From MPNP01 sp965116235 (GTDB lineage Bacteria > Pseudomonadota > Alphaproteobacteria > Rhodobacterales > Rhodobacteraceae): a DNA stretch of 64,000 nt. Within the stretch, counting starts at the first letter, position 1. The number at the start of each line of letters is the position of its first letter. The stretch covers positions 2,542,001 to 2,606,000 of the forward strand of contig OZ220496.1 in assembly GCA_965116235.1 (NCBI GenBank), written 5' to 3'. The notes under the pieces were generated by a model. That model did no database searches, was not told the DNA's origin, and was given only the letters and a program-made list of their open reading frames with translations. Of the stretch, positions 35,513-44,243 are shown in pieces. The position numbers were made by a program, and so were the translations under genes.

Positions 35513-37270
35513 TTATGACACATGCCCCAACATTTTTTGCATTTTCTCCCGCATGACAAACTTCTGAGGCTTTCCGGATATCGTCATCGGGATTTCGTCG
35601 ACAATCCTGAAATGCTTCGGAATCTTGAAATGTGCGATTTGTCCATGGCAATAACTGCGCAATCCCTGTTCAGTCAATGCTGTGTCTGGCTTGGCAATCA
35701 CCCAGGCACATACTTCTTCTCCGAATTTCTTATCAGGAATGCCGAAAATCTGCACGTCACGGACTTGGGGGTGGCGGATCAGGAACTCTTCAATTTCACG
35801 CGGATAGATATTCTCCCCACCCCGAATGATCATGTCTTTGACGCGGCCAACGATTGAACAGAACCCGTCATTATCCAACACGGCGAGGTCCCCACTGTAC
35901 ATCCAGCCATCAATTATGCTGTCAGCCGTGCTTTTGTCATCATTCCAATATCCCTTCATGACCGAGTACCCCCGAGTGCACAATTCACCTCGCTCACCAA
36001 CGAGCACTATCTTTCCATCCTCGCTGATTATCTTGACTTCCAAATGTGGATGGATTCGCCCCACGGTCTCGCAGCGCTTGTCAATGGGGTCGTCAACATG
36101 GCTTTGAAATGAAACGGGCGACGTTTCAGTCATGCCGTAGCATATCGTCACGTCCCTCATGTTCATGGACTGAGTTACACGCTGCATTGTCACGACTGGA
36201 CAGGGAGCACCCGCCATTATGCCAGTGCGAAGGCTGGACAAGTCTCGTGGAGTTCGATCCTGTTCTTCCAGCATCGCCAGAAACATTGTCGGCACCCCAT
36301 ATAAGGCCGTGCACCGTTCATTGCTGATTGCATCAAGCGTGTGCTTGGCATCGAATGCTTCACTGGGGAAAACCATTGTGGCTCCCTTGCTTACGACACC
36401 CAAAACGCCCATGACCATGCCGAAGCAGTGATATAAAGGCACAGGTATCGCCAGACGGTCAGATTCCGTGAAGTTCATGCGAGCCGTGGTAAAGCGAGCG
36501 TTATTGATAATGTTGTAGTGCGACAGGGTTACGCCCTTGGGCATGCCGGTCGTCCCCGAAGTGAACTGAATATTGATGGCATCGTCCGGGAGGATTGACT
36601 TGTCAATCTCGGTCAATCGTAGCTGTTGAGCCGGCCCACCCAGATGCCTCACTTGTTCGAACGAAAATATCCCCGCCGCTGGCTCAGAGTCCAGAACGAT
36701 AACATGGCGAAGTTCCGGAAATTTTGCGGCATGCAAACGTCCCGGTCTACACTCGTCGAGTTCCGGCATGAGCCGTCTGATCATCCCCAAGTAGTCCGAT
36801 GTCTTGAACGATTCTGCGCTGATCAAGGCTTTGCACCCTACGTTGTTAAGCGTGTATTCAAGTTCAGCCAGACGATACGCCGGATTAATGTTCACAAGAA
36901 TCAGTCCCACACGTGCGGTTGCGAACTGGGTCAGAATCCATTCGAATCTATTGGGACTCCAAATGCCAACCCGATCCCCCTTGTTTAGTCCAAGTGCAAG
37001 AAATCCTGAGGCCAGCTGGTCAATGGCTCGATCAAGTTCATGGTAACTTATCCGCAGACCTTGCTCCACGAACACGGCGGCATCACGCGATCCAAAACGA
37101 GATACAGCCGCTCGCAAAAGTTGTGGGATTGTGGAGTAAATCAGTTCAGGCTCGGATGGTCCGCGAACATAAGACAAACCATCTGTCGGTGCGGTATTAT
37201 CGGATTGCTCCCGCTGACCGCCCGACCAAACGGAAATCTGATTTGCAAGGCTTTCGCTGAGAATTGACAA
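35513..37270 (-). CDS. AMP-binding acyl-CoA synthetase
   Basis: Adenylate-forming ligase of 585 aa. Core motifs are NIQFTSGTTGMPKGVTLSH (P-loop-like A3), CYGMTETSPV (A5), MYSGDLAVLDNDGF (A7) and GRVKDMIIRGGENIYPREIEEFL (A8), with the catalytic lysine region GKPQKFVMRE at the end. The acid substrate is probably a branched or medium-chain fatty acid such as isovalerate, judged only from the ivd-mcc neighbours. It starts 8 nt after the amidase stop, so it may belong to the amide operon transcript too. Confidence 0.9.
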   Translation of the reverse strand: MSILSESLANQISVWSGGQREQSDNTAPTDGLSYVRGPSEPELIYSTIPQLLRAAVSRFGSRDAAVFVEQGLRISYHELDRAIDQLASGFLALGLNKGDRVGIWSPNRFEWILTQFATARVGLILVNINPAYRLAELEYTLNNVGCKALISAESFKTSDYLGMIRRLMPELDECRPGRLHAAKFPELRHVIVLDSEPAAGIFSFEQVRHLGGPAQQLRLTEIDKSILPDDAINIQFTSGTTGMPKGVTLSHYNIINNARFTTARMNFTESDRLAIPVPLYHCFGMVMGVLGVVSKGATMVFPSEAFDAKHTLDAISNERCTALYGVPTMFLAMLEEQDRTPRDLSSLRTGIMAGAPCPVVTMQRVTQSMNMRDVTICYGMTETSPVSFQSHVDDPIDKRCETVGRIHPHLEVKIISEDGKIVLVGERGELCTRGYSVMKGYWNDDKSTADSIIDGWMYSGDLAVLDNDGFCSIVGRVKDMIIRGGENIYPREIEEFLIRHPQVRDVQIFGIPDKKFGEEVCAWVIAKPDTALTEQGLRSYCHGQIAHFKIPKHFRIVDEIPMTISGKPQKFVMREKMQKMLGHVS

Positions 37271-37278
37271 CTTGATAC

Positions 37279-39063
37279 CTACATCGTTCGCCAGTCGCCG
37301 CTTTGTTCAAAGGCGTGACTAGCCTGATAAATTTTTAGCTCCCCGTAATGTTTCCCCACTAGCATCATTCCGATTGGAAGACCCTCTGTCAATCCACACG
37401 GTACATTCATGGCCGGCAGGCCGCAGTTGAAAGGCGCAGTGTTGCCAATCATTTCAAAGGCACGCTGAACATAGAGGCTAATGGAGCAGTCCGAAGGTGG
37501 TATTTCCTGAGGTTTCATCGGTACGGTCGGCATCAATAGCAAGTCATATTGCTTCAACACGTTTAAGTACGATTGGCTGACTTTGCGCATGAGATTTTGT
37601 GCCTTGCCGTAGAAGCGACCGCGGTACTGTTCTTGGAAATACTCGCCCAAGAACATGCAGACTTTCAATGAATGCGTAAGTTCGTCCGCTCGGGTACGCC
37701 AATGTGACATGTGATCAATCATGGAAGGAAGAAACAGGCCACGATAATTGGTGCCAGCCGAATTGCCGCGCATCATGTGATCTTGTAATCCCTCAACGGC
37801 GATGGCTGTCCAGCAATCGATGGCGAGATTGTGTTCCGGTACTGAAACCTCATCGACGCGAGCTCCAAGTTCACGGAACCGATCGGTTGCCAAGAGCACT
37901 TTCTGGTCGACATCCGTTTCACTTTCGGCCCGCCCGAAGCCCTCCTTGAGAATTCCAATTTTCAGCCCGTTTGCGCCTCGGCCTAAAGCCTCAGTATAGC
38001 GGTAGGTTTTGGGGCAATACTGACGTGGATCCAGGCCATCCTCTCCAGCAAGAATTTCCAACAAAAGCGCGTTGTCCTCCACATTGTTGGTTACGGGTCC
38101 GACGTGATCAATCGTTTGCTCAATCGGCATTATACCTGTATACGGCACAAGCCCGTGCGTGGGTTTCATGCCGTAAACGCCGCAATTTGAGGAGGGGATG
38201 CGAATTGATCCGCCCTGATCGCCTGCAATCGCCATGTCCACTTCACCCGCTGCGACAAGGGCAGCCGAACCACCCGAAGATCCACCTGCCATGTACCCGC
38301 GCTTCCACGGATTATGGATTGGACCTTTCGCTCCGGTATGAGAACCGCCCGAGAGGCAAAAGTTCTCGCAGTTGGATTTGCCAGCAATGATCGCGCCCGC
38401 ATCCAGCATTCGAGTAACTATCGTCGCATCAATTTCCGGTATGTAACCTTCCATGACCGATGATCCATTCATCATAGGCACTCCAGCCAGGCAGACTGTG
38501 TCTTTGAGAGCAATTCGCCTGCCCTTGAGGGGACCGTCTGGTGCTCCTCGAACTTCTGTCTTGACGTACCAGGCATTAAGCGGATTCTCGGTAAAATCCG
38601 GAAAATGACCCGGCGACCGGGGGTAGCGAACGGCAGGAAGATTGTCCGGAATGACGTCCAGCCTGTCATAGGCCTGGATATATGGTTCCATAATCTCGCA
38701 ATATTCTCGCAATTCTTCATCCGACAAACTCATCGAAAAGCGATCGGCCATATCGCGCATTTGGGAAAAGGTAGGGCGTTTTACTGTCATGTTGTTCACT
38801 ATGGATATCGTTGCGTCTTCAATTTGTGCAATTGGTTCGGTTGGTGCTACTGTCCGGGTTGATGTCAGCTTGGTGGAAGATACCGAAAGGTTTCGGGATG
38901 GCTGGCCGCGTGAAGAACGTACATTGCCGAAACCTAAAAAGTGATTGACTTTGGCTTGGTCGGCAAGATCAGCTCGGCTCAACTTGCCAGTTATGCGTCC
39001 TCGTTCAAGAACCAGCACGCGATCAGCCAAATCGGAAATAAAGTCAAAATTCTGCTCGACCAG
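37279..39063 (-). CDS. Amidase domain and C-terminal tail of an ABC-ATPase-amidase fusion (3' part, split by IS)
   Basis: This frame begins at the IS left end with the last 46 or so residues of the UrtE-like ATPase (LVEQNFDFISDLADRVLVL), passes through a linker of about 45 residues, and runs without a stop into an amidase-signature enzyme from Met at 38790 (503 aa). The amidase has the Ser-Ser-Lys triad regions: the lysine in RIALKDTVCLAG, YMAGGSSGGSAALVAAG, and GDQGGSIRIPSSNCG. It resembles short-chain aliphatic amidases. No ribosome site precedes 38790, which supports a real fusion. After IS insertion, translation may start inside the IS (frame open to 39204). Confidence 0.85.
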   Translation of the reverse strand: MVEQNFDFISDLADRVLVLERGRITGKLSRADLADQAKVNHFLGFGNVRSSRGQPSRNLSVSSTKLTSTRTVAPTEPIAQIEDATISIVNNMTVKRPTFSQMRDMADRFSMSLSDEELREYCEIMEPYIQAYDRLDVIPDNLPAVRYPRSPGHFPDFTENPLNAWYVKTEVRGAPDGPLKGRRIALKDTVCLAGVPMMNGSSVMEGYIPEIDATIVTRMLDAGAIIAGKSNCENFCLSGGSHTGAKGPIHNPWKRGYMAGGSSGGSAALVAAGEVDMAIAGDQGGSIRIPSSNCGVYGMKPTHGLVPYTGIMPIEQTIDHVGPVTNNVEDNALLLEILAGEDGLDPRQYCPKTYRYTEALGRGANGLKIGILKEGFGRAESETDVDQKVLLATDRFRELGARVDEVSVPEHNLAIDCWTAIAVEGLQDHMMRGNSAGTNYRGLFLPSMIDHMSHWRTRADELTHSLKVCMFLGEYFQEQYRGRFYGKAQNLMRKVSQSYLNVLKQYDLLLMPTVPMKPQEIPPSDCSISLYVQRAFEMIGNTAPFNCGLPAMNVPCGLTEGLPIGMMLVGKHYGELKIYQASHAFEQSGDWRTM

Positions 39064-39071
39064 CAATATTG
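39064..39071. repeat. Target site duplication, left copy (CAATATTG)
   Basis: The 8-bp sequence CAATATTG flanks the insertion on the left and recurs at 41908-41915. It is itself palindromic. Eight bp is the usual duplication of IS1595-family elements. Removing the element and one copy restores an open frame reading GLSILLVEQNFD. Confidence 0.93.
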
Positions 39072-39096
39072 GGGGATTATATACCTTGTTAACATT
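39072..39096 (+). repeat. IS left terminal inverted repeat
   Basis: Twenty-five bases identical to the complement of 41883-41907. A slightly shortened inverted copy of the same sequence occurs again at 39119-39137, just inside the left end. Confidence 0.93.
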
Positions 39097-39118
39097 TTCG
39101 TGGAATGTCACTTGAAAT

Positions 39119-39137
39119 AATGTTAACAAGGTATAAT
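39119..39137 (-). repeat. Sub-terminal inverted copy of the IS end
   Basis: The bases AATGTTAACAAGGTATAAT are the complement of the terminal repeat, with two bases (TA) missing. Together with the left end they form a stem of about 15 bp with a loop of about 22 nt, placed 40 nt before the transposase start. It may block read-through expression or act as an extra transposase site. Confidence 0.7.
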
Positions 39138-39176
39138 TGTTTGTTAACAAAGATCGTGTTTGAAAAGGATAAGTCC

Positions 39177-40154
39177 ATGTGTCAAAAGGCTCCCGGCAAG
39201 GCATTCCGAGAAGGCATTTCCATCAAGAAGCTGTTCAAGATGTTTCCCGACAATGATACCGCTCAAGCCTGGTTCGAAAAGCAACGCTGGCCGGACGGGG
39301 CCTATTGTCCGCATTGTGGCTCGTTCAATGTCCAATGCAATGCCAAGCATCCCAAGATGACTCATCGATGCCGGGATTGTCCAACCAAGCCGTTCTTTTC
39401 GGTCAAGACGGGAAGCCTGATGCACAAGTCCAATCTGGGTTATCAGGTCTGGGCCATTGCCATATACCTTTTCACGACAAACCTGAAAGGGGTGTCCAGC
39501 ATGAAGATGCACCGAGACCTGGACATTACCCAGAAGTCGGCCTGGTTCCTGGTCAGCAAGTTGCGCAAGGCGTTTGAGACTAACGACCCGAAACTGACCG
39601 GCATTGTCGAGGTGGACGAAACCTATGTCGGTGGCAAGGAAGGCAACAAGCACGCGTCCGACAAGCTCCGCAAGGGACGGGGAACGGTTGGCAAGACAGC
39701 AGTAGTCGGCATGAAGGCACGAGCTTCCAAGCACGTGATTGCCAAGGTGGTTCCGAATACGACCAAAGAGACCTTGCAGACTTTCGTCAAGGACAACACG
39801 GAAGAGGGAACACAGATTCACACGGACGAGAACAAAGCCTATCAGGGCTTGGAAAACCATGAGACCACCAATCACGGGGCGGGCGAATATGTCAAGGGCC
39901 AAGTCTACACGAACGGCATCGAGTCATTCTGGTCGATGTTCAAACGCGCTCACAAGGGAACCTATCACAAGATGAGCGCCAAGCATCTGCATCGGTATGT
40001 CAGCGAGTTTGCCGGGCGTCAGAACATGCGCAAGATGGACACTTATGAACAAATGTGTTTACTGGCTCAGGGAATGAGTAACAAGACGTTGACCTATGGC
40101 GAGTTGATTCAGGATAAGGGTGAAGGACTGGCCAACCTGTTTTATGTGGATTAA
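39177..40154 (+). CDS. IS1595-family (ISXO2-like) transposase
   Basis: Transposase of 325 aa from ATG 39177, preceded by AAGGA. An N-terminal zinc ribbon has Cys44, Cys47, Cys65 and Cys68 (YCPHCGSFNVQC, HRCRDC). The DDE catalytic residues are Asp147 in VEVDETYVGGK, Asp217 in HTDENKAY and Glu249 in TNGIESFWSMFKR. The frame is intact, so the element could be active. The passenger gene starts 13 nt after the stop. Confidence 0.93.
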   Translation: MCQKAPGKAFREGISIKKLFKMFPDNDTAQAWFEKQRWPDGAYCPHCGSFNVQCNAKHPKMTHRCRDCPTKPFFSVKTGSLMHKSNLGYQVWAIAIYLFTTNLKGVSSMKMHRDLDITQKSAWFLVSKLRKAFETNDPKLTGIVEVDETYVGGKEGNKHASDKLRKGRGTVGKTAVVGMKARASKHVIAKVVPNTTKETLQTFVKDNTEEGTQIHTDENKAYQGLENHETTNHGAGEYVKGQVYTNGIESFWSMFKRAHKGTYHKMSAKHLHRYVSEFAGRQNMRKMDTYEQMCLLAQGMSNKTLTYGELIQDKGEGLANLFYVD

Positions 40155-40167
40155 ACGAGAGAAGATT

Positions 40168-41687
40168 ATGGTGAAAAATCGAACTGTCTTTGCTAAAGAT
40201 TGTCTGGATGTGTTGGAGAACTCGATACCTGAGAAAAGTGTTGACCTGATTTACCTTGATCCTCCTTTCAATTCCAATCAGCATTATAATCTTCCATTCA
40301 AGGGAGAATATGCCAAAGACTTCAAAGCGGTTATGGCTTTTGAGGATACTTGGACTTGGACAGACAAAGAACAAGAAAATCTTGACCGTCTGAAAATGGA
40401 TGGGGGGGGGTAGACAAATTACTTGCAGATATTGTCGGACTATCCAAGAGAGTTTTCAAAGAACGACCAAATCAGAAAATATCGACTTCGGCCTATTTGC
40501 TCAATATGGCCATTCGCTTGAAGCCCATGAAGCGAATTTTGAAGGACACGGGGAGCATTTATCTTCATTGCGACCCCACGGCCAGTCATTATCTCAAGCT
40601 GCTTATAGACGCTATTTTCAACCCGTCAAATTTCCGAAATGAAATTGTCTGGCATTATGGGGCTTGGACAAATGCAGCTCAGTTTTTTCAAAGAAACCAT
40701 GACCTGATTTTATATTATAGCAAGACTGAAGATTATACATTCAATCGAATTATGGTCCCTCGACAGAATCCGGCTCCTTACAACATACAAGGTGGCAAAG
40801 TTAACCAGTTGCTAATTTACAGAAAAGATGAAACACCAGACCATGTGATAAATGATGCAAAGAAGAAAGGTAGAAAAATCATTGAAATTGGTGAAGAAGG
40901 TATGAACGAGCATGATGTTTGGACTTATCTTCGTTGCCGAAAACTTGATAAATTACCTCCACGATCAAAAGAACGCACCGGTTATCCCACACAAAAGCCC
41001 TTGGCTTTGCTAGAAAGAATTATTGAGGCAAGTTCAGATAGAGGACATATGGTTCTTGACCCTTTTTGTGGTTGTGGCACCACGCTTCATGCTGCCGAAA
41101 AGTTAGGCCGGAAGTGGATCGGATGTGATATTTCTAACTTTTCTGCTGGCTTGGTTCGTAATCGCCTGATGGACAAAATGAACATCAGGCGAAATCAATT
41201 TACAATGATTGGCCCTCCAAACACAGTTGAAGACGCTAAGGATTTGGCCAGGCGTTCTCCATTTGAGTTTGAAAAATGGGTTTGTGGTGAAATTGGTGCT
41301 AGGGGCATGTATCATAACCCAGGGTCACCTGGAGCCGATGCGGGTGTAGACGGTATCATTCCGTTTTATCATGCCGAAGAAATGGGTAAAAAAGCTGAAA
41401 CAGCTTATGCTATTGTTCAAGTCAAAGGTGGCAGAGTAACAGCCGATAGCGTTCGAGCTTTGTCAACTGTTGTGGACCAGCATGAACAAAATGGAGTAAG
41501 AGCAAAGTGTGGCATATTTGTATGCTTTGACAAATTTATGAACACCGTGAACAACAATCGAACCAAACGAACCATAAAAGACTTGGTAAAAGATTTTGAT
41601 TTCATTCAGCCCTTAAGCGTAGAAGAACTGATACGTGGAAAACGTCCAAATTTACCATGGGTTCAAAATGTTCCGAGTCATTGTTGA
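40168..41687 (+). CDS. Passenger DNA methyltransferase fused to an Mrr-like endonuclease domain, frame broken at G9
   Basis: Beta-class N4/N6 amino-methyltransferase. The catalytic DPPF is at residues 31-34 (DLIYLDPPF) and the SAM motif LDPFCGCGTTLHAAEKLGRK comes later. The C-terminal 130 residues look like a PD-(D/E)XK nuclease of Mrr type (PGADAGVDG, then AIVQVKGG). At 40402-40410 nine Gs lead straight into TAG after 81 codons. One more G (or two fewer) joins both parts into a 506-aa protein reading VDKLLADIVGLSKRVF at the junction. It is thus OFF or mis-assembled here. The C-terminal part alone is open from 40497. Confidence 0.85.
40402..40410 (+). repeat. G9 homopolymer in the methyltransferase gene
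   Basis: Nine consecutive Gs directly before an in-frame TAG. G7 or G10 would restore the full reading frame; G8 leads into a third frame with an early stop. A slippage-prone tract of this sort is typical of phase-variable type III and IIG methyltransferases. Confidence 0.85.
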
Positions 41688-41697
41688 GGATAGTCAC

Positions 41698-41862
41698 ATG
41701 AAGAAGCCGAAGGCAATCAATCCAATACCGGTCACGATACCCCATCACGCATATCAGCCCAGCAAGGCTCAGCAGACCGAAAAGGTTCACATACCAACAA
41801 CGCCAGAGAAGCTGGCCAAGATGGTTCTGAAGGAATACAAGATCAAGTCTGAAAAGCCCTAG
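41698..41862 (+). CDS. Small ORF of the IS element, 54 aa, unknown
   Basis: Starts at ATG 41698 with GAGGA nearby upstream, 11 nt after the methyltransferase-nuclease stop, and ends 20 nt before the right terminal repeat. The product (MKKPKAINPIPVTIPHHAYQ...) is basic and proline-rich in its first half, with a short helical tail (TPEKLAKMVLKEYK). I do not recognise a family. A small regulator or accessory protein of the passenger system is possible; this is a guess from position. Confidence 0.5.
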   Translation: MKKPKAINPIPVTIPHHAYQPSKAQQTEKVHIPTTPEKLAKMVLKEYKIKSEKP

Positions 41863-41882
41863 TTCTTAGGAACCCCGGAGAC

Positions 41883-41907
41883 AATGTTAACAAGGTATAT
41901 AATCCCC
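41883..41907 (-). repeat. IS right terminal inverted repeat
   Basis: Exact complement of 39072-39096. It supplies the new stop codon (codons GDYIPC, then TAA) that ends the truncated UrtE. Confidence 0.93.
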
Positions 41908-42492
41908 CAATATTGACAACCCTCTGTTTTTCCTGAGTTGAAGCAGAACCTCTGCCATTTCGGCAATGATCGACGGTTGAATGCCTTCGGTTGGCTCATC
42001 AAGCAACAGGAATTCTGGATCGCTCAAAAGGCATCGCGCCAAGGCCAGAATTTGCTGTTCTCCACCCGAAAGTGACCCACCTTCACGGTCCAACAGGTCA
42101 CGCAGACGCGGAAACTCCGTCAGCGCCTCTTCAATTGCGTCACTTTCAGGTATGCCTGTATATTCGTGCCACGCAAACCTCAGATTGTCGCGTACAGTCA
42201 GTAATGGAAAGATCAATCGTCCCTGCGGAACGTATCCGAGACCCAGACCTGCCCTCTCAAATGGCGACATGCGAGTGATGTCGGTCGACTGAAATCGAAC
42301 AGATCCAGAACCGACTGGCAAGAATCCCATGACCGTTTTCAGAAGGGTGGATTTTCCCATGCCATTATGGCCCAGAATGCCAACCACCTCATTTTCGTTC
42401 ACGGCAAATTCAATTCCGTGAAGGATTGGCACTTTGCCATATCCTCCGGAGAGACTCTTGACCTCAAATATTTCGGTTGTGCCGTCCAGCAT
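41887..42492 (-). pseudogene. urtE: UrtE/LivF-like ABC ATPase, 5' part truncated by the IS
   Basis: The ATPase begins at ATG 42492 (MLDGTTEIFEVKSLSGG), overlapping the preceding ATPase gene by 29 nt. It has Walker A GHNGMGKST, signature SLSGGEQQILALARC and Walker B LLLDEPTEGIQP, but after 195 native codons it enters the IS and ends in GDYIPC. The switch region (LVEQN) and the C-terminal 40 residues are on the far side of the element. Without the switch the subunit is probably inactive. Before insertion the gene would have encoded a 789-residue ATPase-amidase protein. Confidence 0.88.
41908..41915. repeat. Target site duplication, right copy (CAATATTG)
   Basis: Second copy of the 8-bp duplication, identical to 39064-39071. 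Confidence 0.93.
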
Positions 42493-43210
42493 TTTCTGCT
42501 GCTTTGCCAAGATAAACACTACGCACGACCGGGTCGGCCATGACTCGCTCGACGTGATCCTCGACAATGACCGATCCCTGATGAAACACTGTCACCATGT
42601 CGGCGATTGAACGAATGAACTGCATGTCGTGCTCGACGATAACAATAGCCGCCGTTTTGTTCAGCTCATGAATTATGGATGTCAATCTGGTTACATCTTC
42701 CGCACTCATGCCGGCGGCCGGCTCATCAAGCAATACAAGCCACGGATCGGTTGCTGTGACTATCCCCAACTCGACTCGTTGCCGTTCGCCATGTGACAAC
42801 TGGCCGACCTGATGATGAACGATGCTACCGAGTGCAAGGCGTTCGACAGTGTCGCGAGTCTTTTTCTGGGCACTCTGCACATCATGTGTTCGTCGTGCGG
42901 CCAGCCAAATATTTTCGGACACACTCAAGGAATCCATCACGCTGGGGGTTTGCATCTTTATTCCGACACCGAGCGAGGCAATTTCATGCGGTTGCCATCG
43001 GGTTGTTTCGTGATCCTGCATGAACACTGCGCCTTGTGTTGGAACCTGCAGCCCGGCGATGCATTTGAAGAATGTCGACTTACCCGCACCATTGGGCCCG
43101 ATCAGGCATCGCAGTTCGCGAGCGCGGAGCTTGAAATTCACGTCTTTTGCTGCAACAACACCCCCGTAAAGCATGGTAAGCGCTTGTGTTTCCAGGACAA
43201 TTTCAGCCAT
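42464..43210 (-). CDS. urtD: UrtD/LivG-like ABC ATPase
   Basis: ATPase of the branched-chain amino acid/urea class, about 248 aa from ATG 43210, which has AAGGAG upstream. Walker A is GPNGAGKST, the signature LSHGERQRVELG, Walker B WLVLLDEPAAGMS and the H-loop IVIVEHDMQFI. It overlaps the permease before it by 8 nt and the UrtE-like gene after it by 29 nt. The signature LSHGE and the YGGVVAAKDVNF start favour UrtD over LivG. Confidence 0.88.
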   Translation of the reverse strand: MAEIVLETQALTMLYGGVVAAKDVNFKLRARELRCLIGPNGAGKSTFFKCIAGLQVPTQGAVFMQDHETTRWQPHEIASLGVGIKMQTPSVMDSLSVSENIWLAARRTHDVQSAQKKTRDTVERLALGSIVHHQVGQLSHGERQRVELGIVTATDPWLVLLDEPAAGMSAEDVTRLTSIIHELNKTAAIVIVEHDMQFIRSIADMVTVFHQGSVIVEDHVERVMADPVVRSVYLGKAAENAGRHNRNI

Positions 43211-44243
43211 CAGAACGGCTCCTTGCTCGCCTTCTTCTCCGACGAGCGATTTGACCAAACGGACGACGCTTGAAACTGGCCGTCCACACCCCAGCGATTT
43301 CAGGCACCAGTCCCTTGGGCAGGAAGATCACGAAAAAGATCAAGATTATTCCGGCAATCATGGTGTTGTCGATGATTGTCTGCTGCCCAAGCAGAAACTT
43401 GAGATAGGAAAGGCCAGCAGCTCCGATAACAGGTCCCAGACGGGTGCCAAGTCCACCAACGATACACCAGATGATAATTTCCGCGGTTTGGCTCAAAGAG
43501 AACAGATTGGGCGTTACAATCTCACTCCAGTTGGCGAACATTGCACCGGCAAGCCCGGCAATCGCTGCCCCAATGGTAAACATGGAAGTTTTTCGCGCTG
43601 CAACGTTGTATCCCAACAATGCCATTCTTGTTTCATTTTCACGAATGCCAACGGCTATGCGGCCAAAACTCGAGCGCAATAGCACTGATACCAGCACAAA
43701 CACTACCGTCAGAATAACGGCGCAGGCGTAAAAATACGGAGTGCCCCAAATGTAAACATCACGGAAGCCTGGAACGTTCAGAATCGGAAAGCCCGGTATT
43801 CCATTGAAACCGCCCAGACGTGCGGTGCCAATCACATATTGCGGTCCAGCAGTGGAGTTGATGAACTTAAACAAAATGAGAGTGACAACGAGTGTCACGA
43901 CACCGAGATAAACGTCATTGAGTTGCCCGTAAAACATCATGGCCCCAAGTAGTGCGGCGAATGAGGCGGGTACCACTATGGCCAAGATCATCGGTAGCGT
44001 ACTTTCACCGATATTAATCGCCGCGATGGCATAGGTGTATGCGCCCAATCCGAAAAAAGCCGCCTGTCCAAAGCACAGAATGCCGCCAAATCCCCAGATC
44101 AGACCAAGGCTGAGCCCAAGCAATCCGTACACGATCAGCACCGTGAGTGTGTTGATACTGATTAGCAGCGGCAACACCCAAACCAGAAGGACCAAAGCAA
44201 CTATGGCCGTAATGGAATCTTTCGCGAGGTTGCCCTTGATCAC
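43203..44243 (-). CDS. urtC: UrtC/LivM-like ABC permease
   Basis: Permease of 346 aa with about ten hydrophobic segments. The LivM-type core is seen in GLSLGLIWGFGGILCFGQAAFFGLGAYTYA and the coupling loop in IRENETRMALLGYNVAARKTSMFTIGAAIAGLAGAMFA. The C terminus is unusually arginine-rich (RRRRRARSRS). It overlaps the preceding permease gene by 4 nt (ATGA). Confidence 0.88.
   Translation of the reverse strand: MIKGNLAKDSITAIVALVLLVWVLPLLISINTLTVLIVYGLLGLSLGLIWGFGGILCFGQAAFFGLGAYTYAIAAINIGESTLPMILAIVVPASFAALLGAMMFYGQLNDVYLGVVTLVVTLILFKFINSTAGPQYVIGTARLGGFNGIPGFPILNVPGFRDVYIWGTPYFYACAVILTVVFVLVSVLLRSSFGRIAVGIRENETRMALLGYNVAARKTSMFTIGAAIAGLAGAMFANWSEIVTPNLFSLSQTAEIIIWCIVGGLGTRLGPVIGAAGLSYLKFLLGQQTIIDNTMIAGIILIFFVIFLPKGLVPEIAGVWTASFKRRPFGQIARRRRRRARSRSDG

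Larger units (their letters stand above)
39072..41907 (+). mobile_element. Complete IS1595-family (ISXO2-like) element with passenger genes, 2,836 bp
   Basis: The ends are perfect 25-bp inverted repeats: GGGGATTATATACCTTGTTA... at 39072-39096 and its complement at 41883-41907, flanked by the 8-bp duplication. In order on the plus strand it carries a DDE transposase, a methyltransferase-endonuclease frame interrupted at a G9 run, and a 54-codon ORF. It sits inside the UrtE part of the ATPase-amidase fusion. Perfect repeats and duplication imply recent insertion. Confidence 0.95.
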
